Numbered from the stretch's first letter, positions 1 through 8,802 are shown. The stretch: DNA of 10,599 bases from Lachnospiraceae bacterium (GCA_009774155.1 VSNE01000065.1:1-10599), one strand, 5' to 3'. Translations and numbers: made by a program. The notes: a model not told the origin generated them from the letters alone.

Positions 1-650
1 ATGTTTTCCTCTCTAATATGGGTCACAAATCCGTTCAGCAGATCAGTTCCCAGATGAGGTTTGTTCTGATACAGGATCTCCTCAGGCGCTCCCGCTTCCA
101 CAAACAGCTCCATCACCTTCCGGTTCCTTCCTGCCGCATCCTTCACCAAAGTATTCAGCTTTCCATCGGAAAAGGTTCCGGCGCCCCCTTCCCCGAACTG
201 CACGTTGGACTGTGTATCCAGAAGCCCAAGCTTCCAGAAGGCTTCCACCGTCTTCACCCTCTCCTGCGCACATTGTCCCCGCTCCAGAAGAATCGGGGCA
301 TATCCTGCCCGGGCCAGCATAAGACCGCAGAACAGGCCCGCCGGACCTGTGCCGACAATCACCGGACGATGCAGCATTTTCTCTGTCCCGGACTTCGGAA
401 ACCGATACCTGGTTCTGTCGGCTCTGTTTATCTGCTTTGGACATTTTTTTAAAACCGCGGACTCCTTTTTTACCTCCGCGTCAATCATATAGACATATTT
501 CAGCTCCCCGCCCCTTGCGTCCAGGGACTGTCTTACAATCTCATAGCGGATCAGATCGCCGGAACGAATTTTTAATGCTTTTATAATTTTACTGTACAGC
601 TCGGATTCCGTATGCTGTACAGGCAGCTTCAACTGTTGAATTCTTAACAT
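1..650 (-). CDS. FAD-dependent dehydrogenase, COG2509 type (partial, C-terminus off window)
   Basis: The frame reads from ATG at 650 to the left edge with no stop, giving the first 216 residues of a protein that is usually over 500 aa in this family. Residues 1-80 look like the small N-terminal domain that precedes the nucleotide-binding fold in the group. The Rossmann FAD motif GTGPAG is at 100-105, in the context VIVGTGPAGLFCG. The acidic residue ending the second strand is E123 (ILLERG). The family-typical stretch NVQFGEGGAGTFSDGKL begins near residue 150. An AGAGGGG ribosome site lies 6 nt before the ATG. The gene starts 17 nt after the upstream HI0933/BaiN-like gene and is probably the next gene of the same operon. 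The redox fold is clear; the substrate is unknown for the family. Reading frames on the plus strand, and a second minus-strand frame here, are shadows. Confidence 0.85.
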   Translation of the reverse strand, partial: MLRIQQLKLPVQHTESELYSKIIKALKIRSGDLIRYEIVRQSLDARGGELKYVYMIDAEVKKESAVLKKCPKQINRADRTRYRFPKSGTEKMLHRPVIVGTGPAGLFCGLMLARAGYAPILLERGQCAQERVKTVEAFWKLGLLDTQSNVQFGEGGAGTFSDGKLNTLVKDAAGRNRKVMELFVEAGAPEEILYQNKPHLGTDLLNGFVTHIREEN

Positions 651-667
651 AGCTTTCCCCTCTGCTG

Positions 668-1903
668 TTATCTGCCGGCAGGAGACCGTCCGGCTGCATG
701 GATTCCCGCCAGAAATCCGCTGGTCCATGCCCACTGCAGGTTATATCCTCCGCACGCACCGTCCACATCTAAAAGCTCCCCTGCAAAATAAAGTCCAAAG
801 ACAAGCGCAGATTCCATCGTAATCCCCTTCAGCTCCGTCAGCGGCACTCCTCCGGTGCAGACCTGGGCCTGCTCATAACCGCGGCAGCGGGTAATCATAA
901 AGCTCAGCCCTTTGATTTGCCCGGAAAGCCTCTGATAATCCTTTTCCTCCCAGTCCTGTCCCTTTTTTTTCAATGAGATTCCCGCGCGCTCCAGAAAAAT
1001 CCGCGACAATTTTTCCGGAAACATGCCCAGCAGAATATCCGTCCCTGTCCGGTTTCCCGTATGTCTCTGTTTTTTCCGAAGCGCCTCCTCAATCTGTTCC
1101 TGAGTGTATGAAGGCAGGATATCCAGCCGGATCTCGCATGTTTTCCCGTCCTCCAGCGCCCTGGATACATACCGGCTGAGCTGGAACACCGGAATGCCGG
1201 ACAGACCGTAAGAGGCAAACTGTACTTCTCCTTCCTCCTCCATAAATATGTTCCCTTCAATAAGCAGACTTACTTTTGCCTCCGTGCGGACTCCCGCCAG
1301 CCTTTCACAGTCCTTTTCTGATGCGTACAGTCCGGTCAGAGCCGGAAGCGGAGCAATGATCCTATGCCCCAAAGCTTCTGCGAACCGATAGCCGTCCCCC
1401 GTTGAGCCGGTCTTCGGAGCAGTCCTGGAACCGCAGGCAAGAATGACCGCGTCGGCCTCATATACCCAGCCCTTTGTTCTGATCAGAAACCGGTTCTCCT
1501 TCTTTTCTACAGATAAAGCCTCCGTATCGCACGCGATCTTTACCCGGAGGCGCTGCGCCTCCAGCCAAAGTATCTTTGCAACGGATTCCGCCTGTCCGCT
1601 GCCCGGATACAGGCAGCCTGAGCGGTCCTTCACCAGTATTCCAAGCGCCTCAAAGAAGCTGACAGTCTCTTCCATAGGAAACGCATGCAGTATTTGCTCT
1701 GCCAGCTCCGGATTCCGGCTCCGGTAATGCGAAAGCTCCTGGTTCCGGTTTGTAAAATTACATCGTCCGTTTCCGGTCGCCAAAAGCTTTCTGCCCGTCT
1801 GTTTATTTTTTTCCAGAAGAGTCACCTTCGCCCCCTGACGGGCTGCTGCAATAGATGCCATCAATCCGGAAGCTCCTCCTCCGATTACCACTATTTCTTT
1901 CAA
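668..1903 (-). CDS. HI0933/BaiN-like NAD(P)/FAD-dependent oxidoreductase
   Basis: This is a complete 411-aa flavoprotein of the HI0933/BaiN (aminoacetone-oxidase-like) family. The FAD-binding GGGASG is at residues 8-13, with E31 ending the second strand. The family signature NGRCNFTN is at 45-52. Near the C-terminus are FAGELLDVDG (373-382) and CGGYN (384-388), which close the FAD site in this family. The start codon is TTG: a GAGGAG ribosome site sits 6 nt before it, and the FAD motif begins at once, leaving no room for a later start. The gene begins 19 nt after the PLP-enzyme gene. Family members have been linked to bile-acid 7-dehydroxylation (BaiN), but most homologues have no established reaction, so the name does not imply bile-acid metabolism here. 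The protein is cytosolic, with no signal peptide or membrane segment seen. Confidence 0.9.
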   Translation of the reverse strand: MKEIVVIGGGASGLMASIAAARQGAKVTLLEKNKQTGRKLLATGNGRCNFTNRNQELSHYRSRNPELAEQILHAFPMEETVSFFEALGILVKDRSGCLYPGSGQAESVAKILWLEAQRLRVKIACDTEALSVEKKENRFLIRTKGWVYEADAVILACGSRTAPKTGSTGDGYRFAEALGHRIIAPLPALTGLYASEKDCERLAGVRTEAKVSLLIEGNIFMEEEGEVQFASYGLSGIPVFQLSRYVSRALEDGKTCEIRLDILPSYTQEQIEEALRKKQRHTGNRTGTDILLGMFPEKLSRIFLERAGISLKKKGQDWEEKDYQRLSGQIKGLSFMITRCRGYEQAQVCTGGVPLTELKGITMESALVFGLYFAGELLDVDGACGGYNLQWAWTSGFLAGIHAAGRSPAGR

Positions 1904-1909
1904 AAAAAT

Positions 1910-1915
1910 CTCCTC
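1910..1915 (-). promoter_or_regulatory. Ribosome binding site supporting a TTG start
   Basis: GAGGAG is followed by ATTTTT and then TTG (1903-1901). The six-base spacing fits the TTG well and would be too long for the next candidate, an in-frame GTG at codon 5. The nearby ATG at 1917 is out of frame and meets a stop after five codons. Confidence 0.7.
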
Positions 1916-1922
1916 ATATTCT

Positions 1923-3206
1923 TTATGGAATCTTTGCTATCCCTGCGTCTGACAGCTTCTGCAAAGACTTCAGTATTCCAAATTTTGCGTGCTCCCAGGT
2001 CAGGCCTCCCTGAAAGTAAACCGCATAAGGCGGTTTTATCGGCCCGTCCGCACTTAGTTCAATCGAAGAGCCCTGCACAAAAGCGCCTGCCGCCATAATG
2101 ACGTCGCTGTCATATCCCGGCATGGCCCATGGTTCCGGCTCTGCAAAGCTGTCCACCGGAGCCGCCGCCTGAATCCCTCTGCAAAACTCAATGACCCCCT
2201 CCGGTGTTCCAAAGGTAATTGCCTGAATAATATCATGACGGCTTTCCCGTCCGTTTGGAAGCACATCGAATCCGAGGCGCTCATAAATATTGGCTGCAAA
2301 AACAGCTCCCTTTAACGCTCCGGCAGTCACTGCAGGCGCCAGAAAAAATCCCTGGTAAAAGGACTGCATAACCCCGAAGGTCGCGCCGACCTCTTTTCCA
2401 AGTCCCGGAGATGTCAGGCGATAGGCGCAATTTTCCACATAAGCTTCTTTACCGACAATATAGCCTCCCGCCGGCGCCAGTCCGCCCCCCGGGTTTTTAA
2501 TCAGGGAACCGGCGCACAGATCTGCTCCCACATCCGTAGGCTCTATGCGTTCCACAAACTCCCCATAGCAGTTATCCACCAGACAGATTACTTCCGGATT
2601 GATGGATTTTATATAGGCAATCACTTCCCCTATATCGGCAACAGACAGAGTTCTTCTTGTCTGATAGCCTTTGGAACGCTGAATATGCACCATTTTCGTG
2701 CGTTCGTTCATGGCTTTTTGAATGCCCTCCAGATCAAAGCTGTCATCTGACCGCAGATCTACCTGACGGTAAGTGATTCCATATTCCGCAAGGCTTCCGG
2801 ACGACGGGCGGATACCGATAACCTCCTCCAGCGTATCATAAGGCTTTCCGGAAACAGCCAGAAGCTCATCCCCCGGACGCAGATTCGCAGCCAGGGCTAC
2901 CGACAGGGCATGGGTTCCGCACGCAATCTGCGGCCGCACCAGGGCAGCCTCCGCATGAAATGCCTCCGCATAAACCTCTTCCAAAGTATCTCTTCCAAGA
3001 TCGTTATATCCATAGCCGCTGGTGCCTGCGAAGTGAATATCGCTGACTCTGTGCTTCTGCATCGCGTAAACCACCTTTAGCTGGTTATACTCCGCATTCT
3101 CATCAATGGCGGCAAAACGCTCCTTCAATTCTTTTTCTATCTTCTGTCCGTAAGCATAGACCTCTTTACTGATGCCCATGCTTCCATACATTGTTTCCAG
3201 ATTCAT
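1923..3206 (-). CDS. Methionine gamma-lyase-like PLP enzyme (YnbB family, 'aluminium resistance protein')
   Basis: This is a complete 427-aa fold-type I PLP-dependent protein of the Met_gamma_lyase Pfam family, called YnbB in Bacillus. Expected active-site elements are visible. CGTHA at 96-100 sits where cofactor-phosphate contacts lie. D211 in CLVDNCYGEF should pair with the pyridine nitrogen. SLIKNPGGG around 235-242 gives K237 as the likely Schiff-base lysine. GYGYNDLGRDTLE (64-76) is typical of the family. The ATG overlaps the miaA stop in an ATGA (4 nt), which implies translational coupling, and an AAAGGAAA site precedes it. Location directly after miaA is common in Bacillota, although hfq often sits in this interval and is absent here. 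The reaction in vivo is not established; lyase activity on sulfur amino acids is suggested by family only, and the aluminium-resistance label is historical. Confidence 0.88.
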   Translation of the reverse strand: MNLETMYGSMGISKEVYAYGQKIEKELKERFAAIDENAEYNQLKVVYAMQKHRVSDIHFAGTSGYGYNDLGRDTLEEVYAEAFHAEAALVRPQIACGTHALSVALAANLRPGDELLAVSGKPYDTLEEVIGIRPSSGSLAEYGITYRQVDLRSDDSFDLEGIQKAMNERTKMVHIQRSKGYQTRRTLSVADIGEVIAYIKSINPEVICLVDNCYGEFVERIEPTDVGADLCAGSLIKNPGGGLAPAGGYIVGKEAYVENCAYRLTSPGLGKEVGATFGVMQSFYQGFFLAPAVTAGALKGAVFAANIYERLGFDVLPNGRESRHDIIQAITFGTPEGVIEFCRGIQAAAPVDSFAEPEPWAMPGYDSDVIMAAGAFVQGSSIELSADGPIKPPYAVYFQGGLTWEHAKFGILKSLQKLSDAGIAKIP

Positions 3207-4147
3207 TTTATAATTTCCTTTTCCCGTAATATTTTCAGCATTGACGCCAAAAGCTTTTCTTCGTCATATGCATAAGCTTCCTTATTCAACCAGATAACCT
3301 CCTGTTCCCGCCGAAACCAGGTCAGCTGGCGCTTGGCAAAACGGCGGGTATCCTGTTTCAGAATCCCCACTGCCTCCTCCAGCGTATACTCTCCATCCAG
3401 ATATGCCAGAATTTCCTTATATCCAAGTCCCTGCATGGACACCATTTCCCGGACGCAGCCCATCTCCTTTAAATGAAGAACCTCCTTCACCAGCCCTTCC
3501 TCCAGCATTTCATCAATCCGTTTTTCAATCCGGGCATAGAGTTTTGCCCGGTCATCATTCAGGACAAAGTAGGCGAAATTATACGGAGACCGCTTTTTTC
3601 TCTGCTCCTCATTATGCTTTGATATCTTTTCCCCGGTTATCCGGTAAAATTCCAGAGCGCGGATCATACGCTTCACATTATTCTCATGGATAATTTCCGC
3701 CGATTCCGGATCTACTCTCTGAAGCTCTTCATAAAGATATACAGAACCTTTTTCCTCCGCAAGCCTCTCCAGCTCTCTCCGGTACGGACCTGCCTCATTT
3801 TCCGTAAAATCAATATCCCTGACAATGGCCTGGATATAGAAGCCGGTGCCTCCTACCAATATGGGAATATGCCTGCGCTCCCGTATCTCCTTCATCGCCT
3901 GCTTCGCCATCTGCTGAAATCGAACCACGTGAAATTCCTCCCACGGCTCCAGCTCATCCACCAGATAATGACGGACTCCCTGCATCTGTGAAGGACGGAT
4001 TTTGGCTGATCCTATATCCATATGCTTATATACCTGCATGGAATCTGCCGATATAATTTCTCCGCCGACTGCCTTTGCCAGATCGATGGAAAGCTTTGTC
4101 TTTCCCACAGCCGTGGGACCGGCCAGAATAATCAGGGGTTCCTTCAT
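3203..4147 (-). CDS. miaA: tRNA dimethylallyltransferase MiaA
   Basis: MiaA transfers a dimethylallyl group to N6 of A37 in tRNAs reading UNN codons, the first step towards ms2i6A. The start was set at ATG 4147, giving 314 aa, because AAGGAG lies 6 nt upstream and the P-loop then starts at the usual distance. A frame opening at 4192 would add 15 residues, run into mutL and lack a better ribosome site. Motifs in the 314-aa numbering are the P-loop GPTAVGKT (10-17), DSMQVYK (35-41) with D35 as the expected catalytic base, and GGTGFYI (99-105). The C-terminal RFAKRQLTWFRR is the usual family ending. The gene lies 10 nt after mutL, shares ATGA with the next gene, and is of normal length and intact. 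Confidence 0.96.
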   Translation of the reverse strand: MKEPLIILAGPTAVGKTKLSIDLAKAVGGEIISADSMQVYKHMDIGSAKIRPSQMQGVRHYLVDELEPWEEFHVVRFQQMAKQAMKEIRERRHIPILVGGTGFYIQAIVRDIDFTENEAGPYRRELERLAEEKGSVYLYEELQRVDPESAEIIHENNVKRMIRALEFYRITGEKISKHNEEQRKKRSPYNFAYFVLNDDRAKLYARIEKRIDEMLEEGLVKEVLHLKEMGCVREMVSMQGLGYKEILAYLDGEYTLEEAVGILKQDTRRFAKRQLTWFRREQEVIWLNKEAYAYDEEKLLASMLKILREKEIIK

Positions 4148-4153
4148 ACGCGT

Positions 4154-4159
4154 CTCCTT
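4154..4159 (-). promoter_or_regulatory. miaA ribosome binding site overlapping the mutL stop
   Basis: AAGGAG shares its first two bases with the mutL TAA (4160-4158) and lies 6 nt before ATG 4147. It decides the miaA start and suggests that ribosomes finishing mutL feed miaA initiation. Confidence 0.75.
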
Positions 4160-6050
4160 ACACAATCCTTTTAAACTTTTTCTCCAGCTCATGTTTTGTC
4201 ATGGAAATAATCGTCGGTCTTCCGTGAGGACAGTGATATGGATTTTCCAAAGTCATAAGCTCATCAATCAATGCCCTTGCCTCTGCGGATGACATCCTGT
4301 GATGTCCCTTCACCGCCGCCTTGCAGGACATGGACGCCACTTTGTCCAGAAGAGATTCGGAGCCGATAGTTCCGGGGATGTCCGACAGGCTGTCTAAAAG
4401 CTCCGTCAAAATATCGTTTTTTGCGATTCCCGGAAGATTGGAGGGCACTGCGCGCACTGCATATGCCTGGTCTCCGAATTCTTCTATTTCAAAACCCATA
4501 TCCGCAAAATACCGCTGATATTTTAAATAAAGCTGTTCCTCCTGCATACTCAGATTCAAAACAATGGGAGGAGCCAGAAGCTGTGACTGGAAGCTTTGTT
4601 CCTTCAAGCTCCTGATCAGCCGTTCATAAAGCACCCTTTCATGCGCCGCATGCTGATCAATAATGTAGAGCTTATCCGCATACTGTACCAGCCAGTAGGT
4701 GTCAAACAACTGACCGATAATCACATGGCGGACGGCTGCTTCCCTGGATAAAAGCTGTCCGTCAAACAGCTCCAGCTGCTCTGCCCTCTCACCGGACGGA
4801 CGGCTTTCCTGTATAGTAGCGTCTTTTGCTTCCGGAGCAGCCTGATAGCCGCTGTCCTCCTGAAGAATCTGCGGCTTCTGTCTGTGGCGCTCCTCCACCC
4901 GTCTTCGCATCTGGGCCATAAAATATTCCAGATTTTTATCCTGAGGCGTCACCGGAGTCTTTGTCTGCTCCGGAGCCTTCCACATCTTTTCCAACGGAGG
5001 CTTCTCTCCTGTCTCCTGCCGTTTTTCCGGCTCATGAAACGTCACCTCCGGTATCAGCTCCCTTCCGGACAGCGCATCCCTTACTGTCTCCTGAACCATA
5101 TCATAGATCAGATTCTGATTGCTGAACCGAAGCTCCAGCTTTGCAGGATGCACATTTACATCCAGCATTGTTTTATCCTCTATCTTAATATTCAGACATA
5201 CAAAAGGATACCGATGCTGCATCATAAAGGTTTTATAGCCGTCCTCGATTCCTTTCGCAATAATTTTGCTCTTCACATATCTTCCATTGACAAAATAGTT
5301 TTCATAGCTGCGGTTCCCCCGGGAAATCTCCGGTTTCCCGATAAAGCCTGAAATACACAAAGACCCTTTCTCCTGGTTCACATCTATCAGCCGCATGGCG
5401 ATATCCCTTCCATAGATATGATAAATCACATCCTTCAGACTGCCGTTCCCGGCCGTCTGAAGCTTCATCTGCTGATTGATCATAACCTTAAAACAAATTT
5501 CCGGATGGGAAAGCGCCAGATGTGTCATCAATTCATGAACCGCTGCCGCCTCCGTCATCTCCGTCCTTAAAAATTTTTTCCTGGCAGGAGTATTATAAAA
5601 CAAATTCCGCACAATAAATGTAGTTCCGTCCGGCGCTCCGATCTCCTCCAGGCTTTTCTGAACGCCTCCCTCCACACAGCAGCGGCTTCCCAGCGTGCTT
5701 TCTCTCGTCTTTGTAATCAGTTCCACCATGGATACCGCAGAAATGCTGGACAGCGCCTCTCCCCTGAATCCAAGAGAGGACACCCCCGCCAGATCCTCCG
5801 CACTGCGTATTTTGCTTGTGGAATGGCGCAGAAACGCCAAAGGAATGTCTTCTTTTTCTATACCGCCTCCGTTATCCGTGATCCGGATAAAGCCGATTCC
5901 GCCCTCCCGGATTTCCACAGTGATCTGCGAAGCGCCTGCATCCACCGCATTTTCCACCAGCTCCTTTACCACCGAAGCCGGACGCTCCACCACCTCGCCG
6001 GCGGCAATCTTATCAATGGTCTGTTGGTCTAATACTGCAATTCTGCCCAT
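4158..6050 (-). CDS. mutL: DNA mismatch repair protein MutL, endonuclease type
   Basis: This is a complete 630-aa MutL. The N-terminal GHKL ATPase shows E30 and N34 (KELVENAVDAGA), DNGGG (59-63), GFRGEAL (94-100) and DVNVHPAK (297-304), whose lysine completes the ATP site. A proline/charge-rich linker of low conservation spans about 335-435. The C-terminal dimerisation domain carries the metal-binding nuclease motif DQHA(X)2E(X)4E at 465-476. It also has SCKAAVK (575-581) and CPHGRPT (607-613), the partner metal-site motifs. QLLAP (490-494) fits a beta-clamp contact. MutL of this kind nicks the daughter strand itself, as expected where MutH and Dam-directed repair are absent. ATG 6050 follows an AGGA site and starts 14 nt after mutS, in the usual mutSL operon. 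Confidence 0.97.
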   Translation of the reverse strand: MGRIAVLDQQTIDKIAAGEVVERPASVVKELVENAVDAGASQITVEIREGGIGFIRITDNGGGIEKEDIPLAFLRHSTSKIRSAEDLAGVSSLGFRGEALSSISAVSMVELITKTRESTLGSRCCVEGGVQKSLEEIGAPDGTTFIVRNLFYNTPARKKFLRTEMTEAAAVHELMTHLALSHPEICFKVMINQQMKLQTAGNGSLKDVIYHIYGRDIAMRLIDVNQEKGSLCISGFIGKPEISRGNRSYENYFVNGRYVKSKIIAKGIEDGYKTFMMQHRYPFVCLNIKIEDKTMLDVNVHPAKLELRFSNQNLIYDMVQETVRDALSGRELIPEVTFHEPEKRQETGEKPPLEKMWKAPEQTKTPVTPQDKNLEYFMAQMRRRVEERHRQKPQILQEDSGYQAAPEAKDATIQESRPSGERAEQLELFDGQLLSREAAVRHVIIGQLFDTYWLVQYADKLYIIDQHAAHERVLYERLIRSLKEQSFQSQLLAPPIVLNLSMQEEQLYLKYQRYFADMGFEIEEFGDQAYAVRAVPSNLPGIAKNDILTELLDSLSDIPGTIGSESLLDKVASMSCKAAVKGHHRMSSAEARALIDELMTLENPYHCPHGRPTIISMTKHELEKKFKRIV

Positions 6051-6064
6051 ATTCTATCCTGCTC

Positions 6065-8725
6065 TTAACATTTTTCATCCTTTTTCAGCCTGTCCTGCAA
6101 ACGGTAAAGGGTATTCATGGCATCCATAGGCGTCATATTGGAAATATCCAGCTTTCTAAGCTCCTCCGCAACACCATTGTCCTGTGCCGGCTCAAACAGA
6201 GAAATCTGTTCCGGATATGCCTCGTCATGCTTTTTTGATCTGCTTTTTGGCCTGGTCTTTGTCCGGCCCTCCTCAGCGATATTCTTTGCCTTGGCGGAAA
6301 TATCCGCCCTGCTTAGTTCCTCCACCAGCTCCTTTGCCCGGTCAATGACGCTCTTTGGTACGCCGGCAAGCTTCGCCACCTGGATACCATAGGATTTATC
6401 CGCGCCGCCCTTTACGATTTTACGCAGAAAAACGATATCGTCTCCCTTTTCCCTGACTGCAATACAGTAGTTGTTCACACCCTCCATAACGCCTTCCAGC
6501 TCCGTCAGCTCATGGTAATGGGTGGCAAACAATGTCCTGGCCCCCAAAAGCCGTCTGTCCGCAATATGCTCAATCACGGCCCAGGCAATGCTAAGCCCGT
6601 CAAAGGTACTCGTTCCGCGCCCAATCTCATCCAGAATCAGAAGGCTGTCCGCCGTGGCATTCCTTAAAATATTCGATACTTCATTCATCTCCACCATAAA
6701 TGTGCTCTGTCCGCTGGCCAGATCATCGGATGCGCCCACACGGGTAAAAATACGATCCACAATGCCGATATCAGCCCGCTCTGCCGGCACAAAGCTTCCT
6801 ATCTGCGCCATCAGCACAATCAGAGCAGTCTGGCGCATATAAGTGGATTTGCCCGCCATATTGGGTCCGGTAATAACGGAAAGCCTGTTTGCCCCCTTGT
6901 CCAGATAAGTATCATTTGCAATAAACATCCCGTTGGAAATCATATTTTCCACTACCGGATGACGCCCGTTTTGAATGTCAATCACTCCCCGGTTGTTTAT
7001 TTTAGGACGAACATAATGATTTTTATCTGCCACAAAGGCAAGGGATGTAAAAACATCCAGCCTGGCCACTGCCTTTGCTGTTTTCTGGATTCTCAGCACC
7101 TGAGAGCCAATCTGATCCCGGACCCGGCAGAACAGCTCATATTCCAATGCCGTCAGCTTTTCCTCCGCCCCCAGAATGGTGTCCTCCAGCTCCTTTAACT
7201 CCGGCGTGATATAACGCTCCGCATTGGTCAGTGTCTGCTTCCGGATGTAATCGTCCGGCACCAGATCCTTATAAGAGTTTGTCACCTCCAGATAATATCC
7301 AAACACTTTATTAAATTTAATCCGGAGGTTTTTAATGCCTGTTCTGTCTCTCTCCTTCACTTCAATATCCGCAAGCCAGGATTTTCCCTCTGTCTTGGCA
7401 GTCCTAAACCTGTCCACCTCTTCCTGATATCCGTCCTTGATAATATTACCCTCCCGGATGGAAACCGGCGGCTCCTCCTGAATAGATTGTTCTATTAATT
7501 CATATAAATCTTCCAGGGCATCCAGCTCCTTGTATATTTTTTTAAGAAGCGGACTTTTCAGATCCTTAAGAAGCAGCCGGATATGGGGCAGCATGCCCAG
7601 GGAGGTCTTAAATGCAATCAAATCTCTCGGATTTGCCGTCTGATAGCTGATACGTCCGATCAGACGCTCCAGGTCATAAATCGGGTTTAAATATTCCCTT
7701 AATTCCTCTCTTGTAATTAACTGACTGTTCAGCTCCTCAATGGCAGCCAGCCGCTGTTCAATCCTGTCCCGGTCAATCAGCGGCTGTTCTATATAGCTGC
7801 GCAGCGTTCTCGCGCCCATGGCGGTTTTTGTTTTATCCAGCACCCATAACAGGGAGCCCTTTTTCTGCTTCTCCCGCAGAGTCTCCGCCAGCTCCAGATT
7901 TCTCCGGCTGGAGCTGTCAATAATCATGAAATTTCCTGATACATACGGCCTGAGCCTTGACATATGGCTTAAGGATGTTTTCTGCGTCTCGGTCAGGTAC
8001 CGGAGCAGCGCGCCCGCAGCGATAACGCCGCACCCAAAATCAGTTACTCCCAGACCCTCCAGGGATTTTACCTGAAAGTGTTCTAAAAGTTCCTTTTTGC
8101 ACAGCTCGTCATCGAAATACCAGTTCTCCAGAGAATATATCGCAGCGCCAAGGCGCTCCTTTGGCTCCTCCATATCCATGCCGCTCATAAAAAGAGCCTC
8201 ATTGCAGATGATCTCACGGGGAGAAAATTTATACAGCTCATCCGTCAGTCTGCGCAGAGTATCTACTTCCGTAACAAAATAATCACCGGTTGTCACATCC
8301 GCAAACGAGATCCCGAACCGGTCACTAACATAGACAATACTCATAATATAGTTATTTCTGGATTCATCCAAAGCCTGGACATTCAGGTTCGTCCCCGGCG
8401 TCACTACACGGATGACCTCCCGCTTCACCAGTCCTTTCGACAGCGCCGGGTCCTCCATCTGCTCGCAGACAGCCACTTTATAGCCTTTGGAAACCAGTTT
8501 GCTAAGATACCCTTCCACGGAATGAAACGGAACCCCGCACATGGGCGCCCGCTCCGGCAGGCCGCAGGCCTTTCCGGTCAGAGTCAGCTCCAGCTCCCTG
8601 GATACCGTCTTCGCATCCTCAAAAAACATCTCGTAAAAATCGCCGAGACGATAAAATAATATGCAGTCCTTGTATTCCTCTTTTGTCTTCATATACTGCT
8701 GCATCATTGGTGTAAGTTCTGCCAC
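6065..8725 (-). CDS. mutS: DNA mismatch repair protein MutS
   Basis: MutS finds mismatches and small loops and recruits MutL. The start is taken at GTG 8725 (886 aa): AGAGAGG lies 7 nt before it, and the protein then opens MAELTPMMQQY, the usual MutS N-terminus. An in-frame TTG at 8746 would add seven residues but has no clear ribosome site. In 886-aa numbering, GDFYEMF (28-34) carries the Phe-X-Glu mismatch wedge (F30, E32). The Walker A loop GPNMAGKST is at 620-628, LLILDE at 695-700 is Walker B followed by the GRGTSTFDG signature, and ATHYHEL is at 734-740. QISLF (840-844) in the C-terminal tail resembles a beta-clamp binding motif. It is the first gene of the operon behind its own promoter. 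Confidence 0.97.
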   Translation of the reverse strand: MAELTPMMQQYMKTKEEYKDCILFYRLGDFYEMFFEDAKTVSRELELTLTGKACGLPERAPMCGVPFHSVEGYLSKLVSKGYKVAVCEQMEDPALSKGLVKREVIRVVTPGTNLNVQALDESRNNYIMSIVYVSDRFGISFADVTTGDYFVTEVDTLRRLTDELYKFSPREIICNEALFMSGMDMEEPKERLGAAIYSLENWYFDDELCKKELLEHFQVKSLEGLGVTDFGCGVIAAGALLRYLTETQKTSLSHMSRLRPYVSGNFMIIDSSSRRNLELAETLREKQKKGSLLWVLDKTKTAMGARTLRSYIEQPLIDRDRIEQRLAAIEELNSQLITREELREYLNPIYDLERLIGRISYQTANPRDLIAFKTSLGMLPHIRLLLKDLKSPLLKKIYKELDALEDLYELIEQSIQEEPPVSIREGNIIKDGYQEEVDRFRTAKTEGKSWLADIEVKERDRTGIKNLRIKFNKVFGYYLEVTNSYKDLVPDDYIRKQTLTNAERYITPELKELEDTILGAEEKLTALEYELFCRVRDQIGSQVLRIQKTAKAVARLDVFTSLAFVADKNHYVRPKINNRGVIDIQNGRHPVVENMISNGMFIANDTYLDKGANRLSVITGPNMAGKSTYMRQTALIVLMAQIGSFVPAERADIGIVDRIFTRVGASDDLASGQSTFMVEMNEVSNILRNATADSLLILDEIGRGTSTFDGLSIAWAVIEHIADRRLLGARTLFATHYHELTELEGVMEGVNNYCIAVREKGDDIVFLRKIVKGGADKSYGIQVAKLAGVPKSVIDRAKELVEELSRADISAKAKNIAEEGRTKTRPKSRSKKHDEAYPEQISLFEPAQDNGVAEELRKLDISNMTPMDAMNTLYRLQDRLKKDEKC

Positions 8726-8732
8726 AAAATTA

Positions 8733-8739
8733 CCTCTCT
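8733..8739 (-). promoter_or_regulatory. mutS ribosome binding site supporting the GTG start
   Basis: AGAGAGG is followed by TAATTTT and then GTG (8725-8723). The spacing of 7 nt fits, whereas nothing comparable precedes the TTG at 8746; in that reading this site would lie inside the coding sequence. Confidence 0.7.
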
Positions 8740-8773
8740 TTGCCAAACCGGCCTGTTGCTACTAACTAAACGC

Positions 8774-8802
8774 ATTATAACACATGCTCAAAATCTGGTA
8801 AA
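8774..8802 (-). promoter_or_regulatory. Sigma-A promoter for the mutS operon
   Basis: The -10 box TATAAT (8779-8774) is perfect and has an extended TGT just upstream. The -35 box TTTACC (8802-8797) matches the consensus at four of six bases, with a 17-nt spacer. A transcript would start near 8767, leaving a leader of about 40 nt before the mutS GTG. No other convincing promoter was seen in the intergenic gaps further down the operon. Confidence 0.75.

Noticed and set aside
18..492. Open frames on both strands (plus 18-452 and 205-492, minus 82-444)
   Set aside because: They overlap the well-supported FAD-dehydrogenase frame that reads from 650 to the window edge with a clear GTGPAG motif. 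Their own translations show no domain and look like frame shadows.
4884..5351. 155-codon plus-strand frame inside mutL
   Set aside because: It lies wholly opposite intact mutL coding sequence, is leucine/histidine-rich as expected of an antisense frame, and has no recognisable motif.
5695..6129. 144-codon plus-strand frame over the mutL start and mutS end
   Set aside because: It is antisense to the conserved MutL ATPase motifs and crosses the mutS-mutL junction. The serine/alanine/proline-rich composition is that of a shadow frame.
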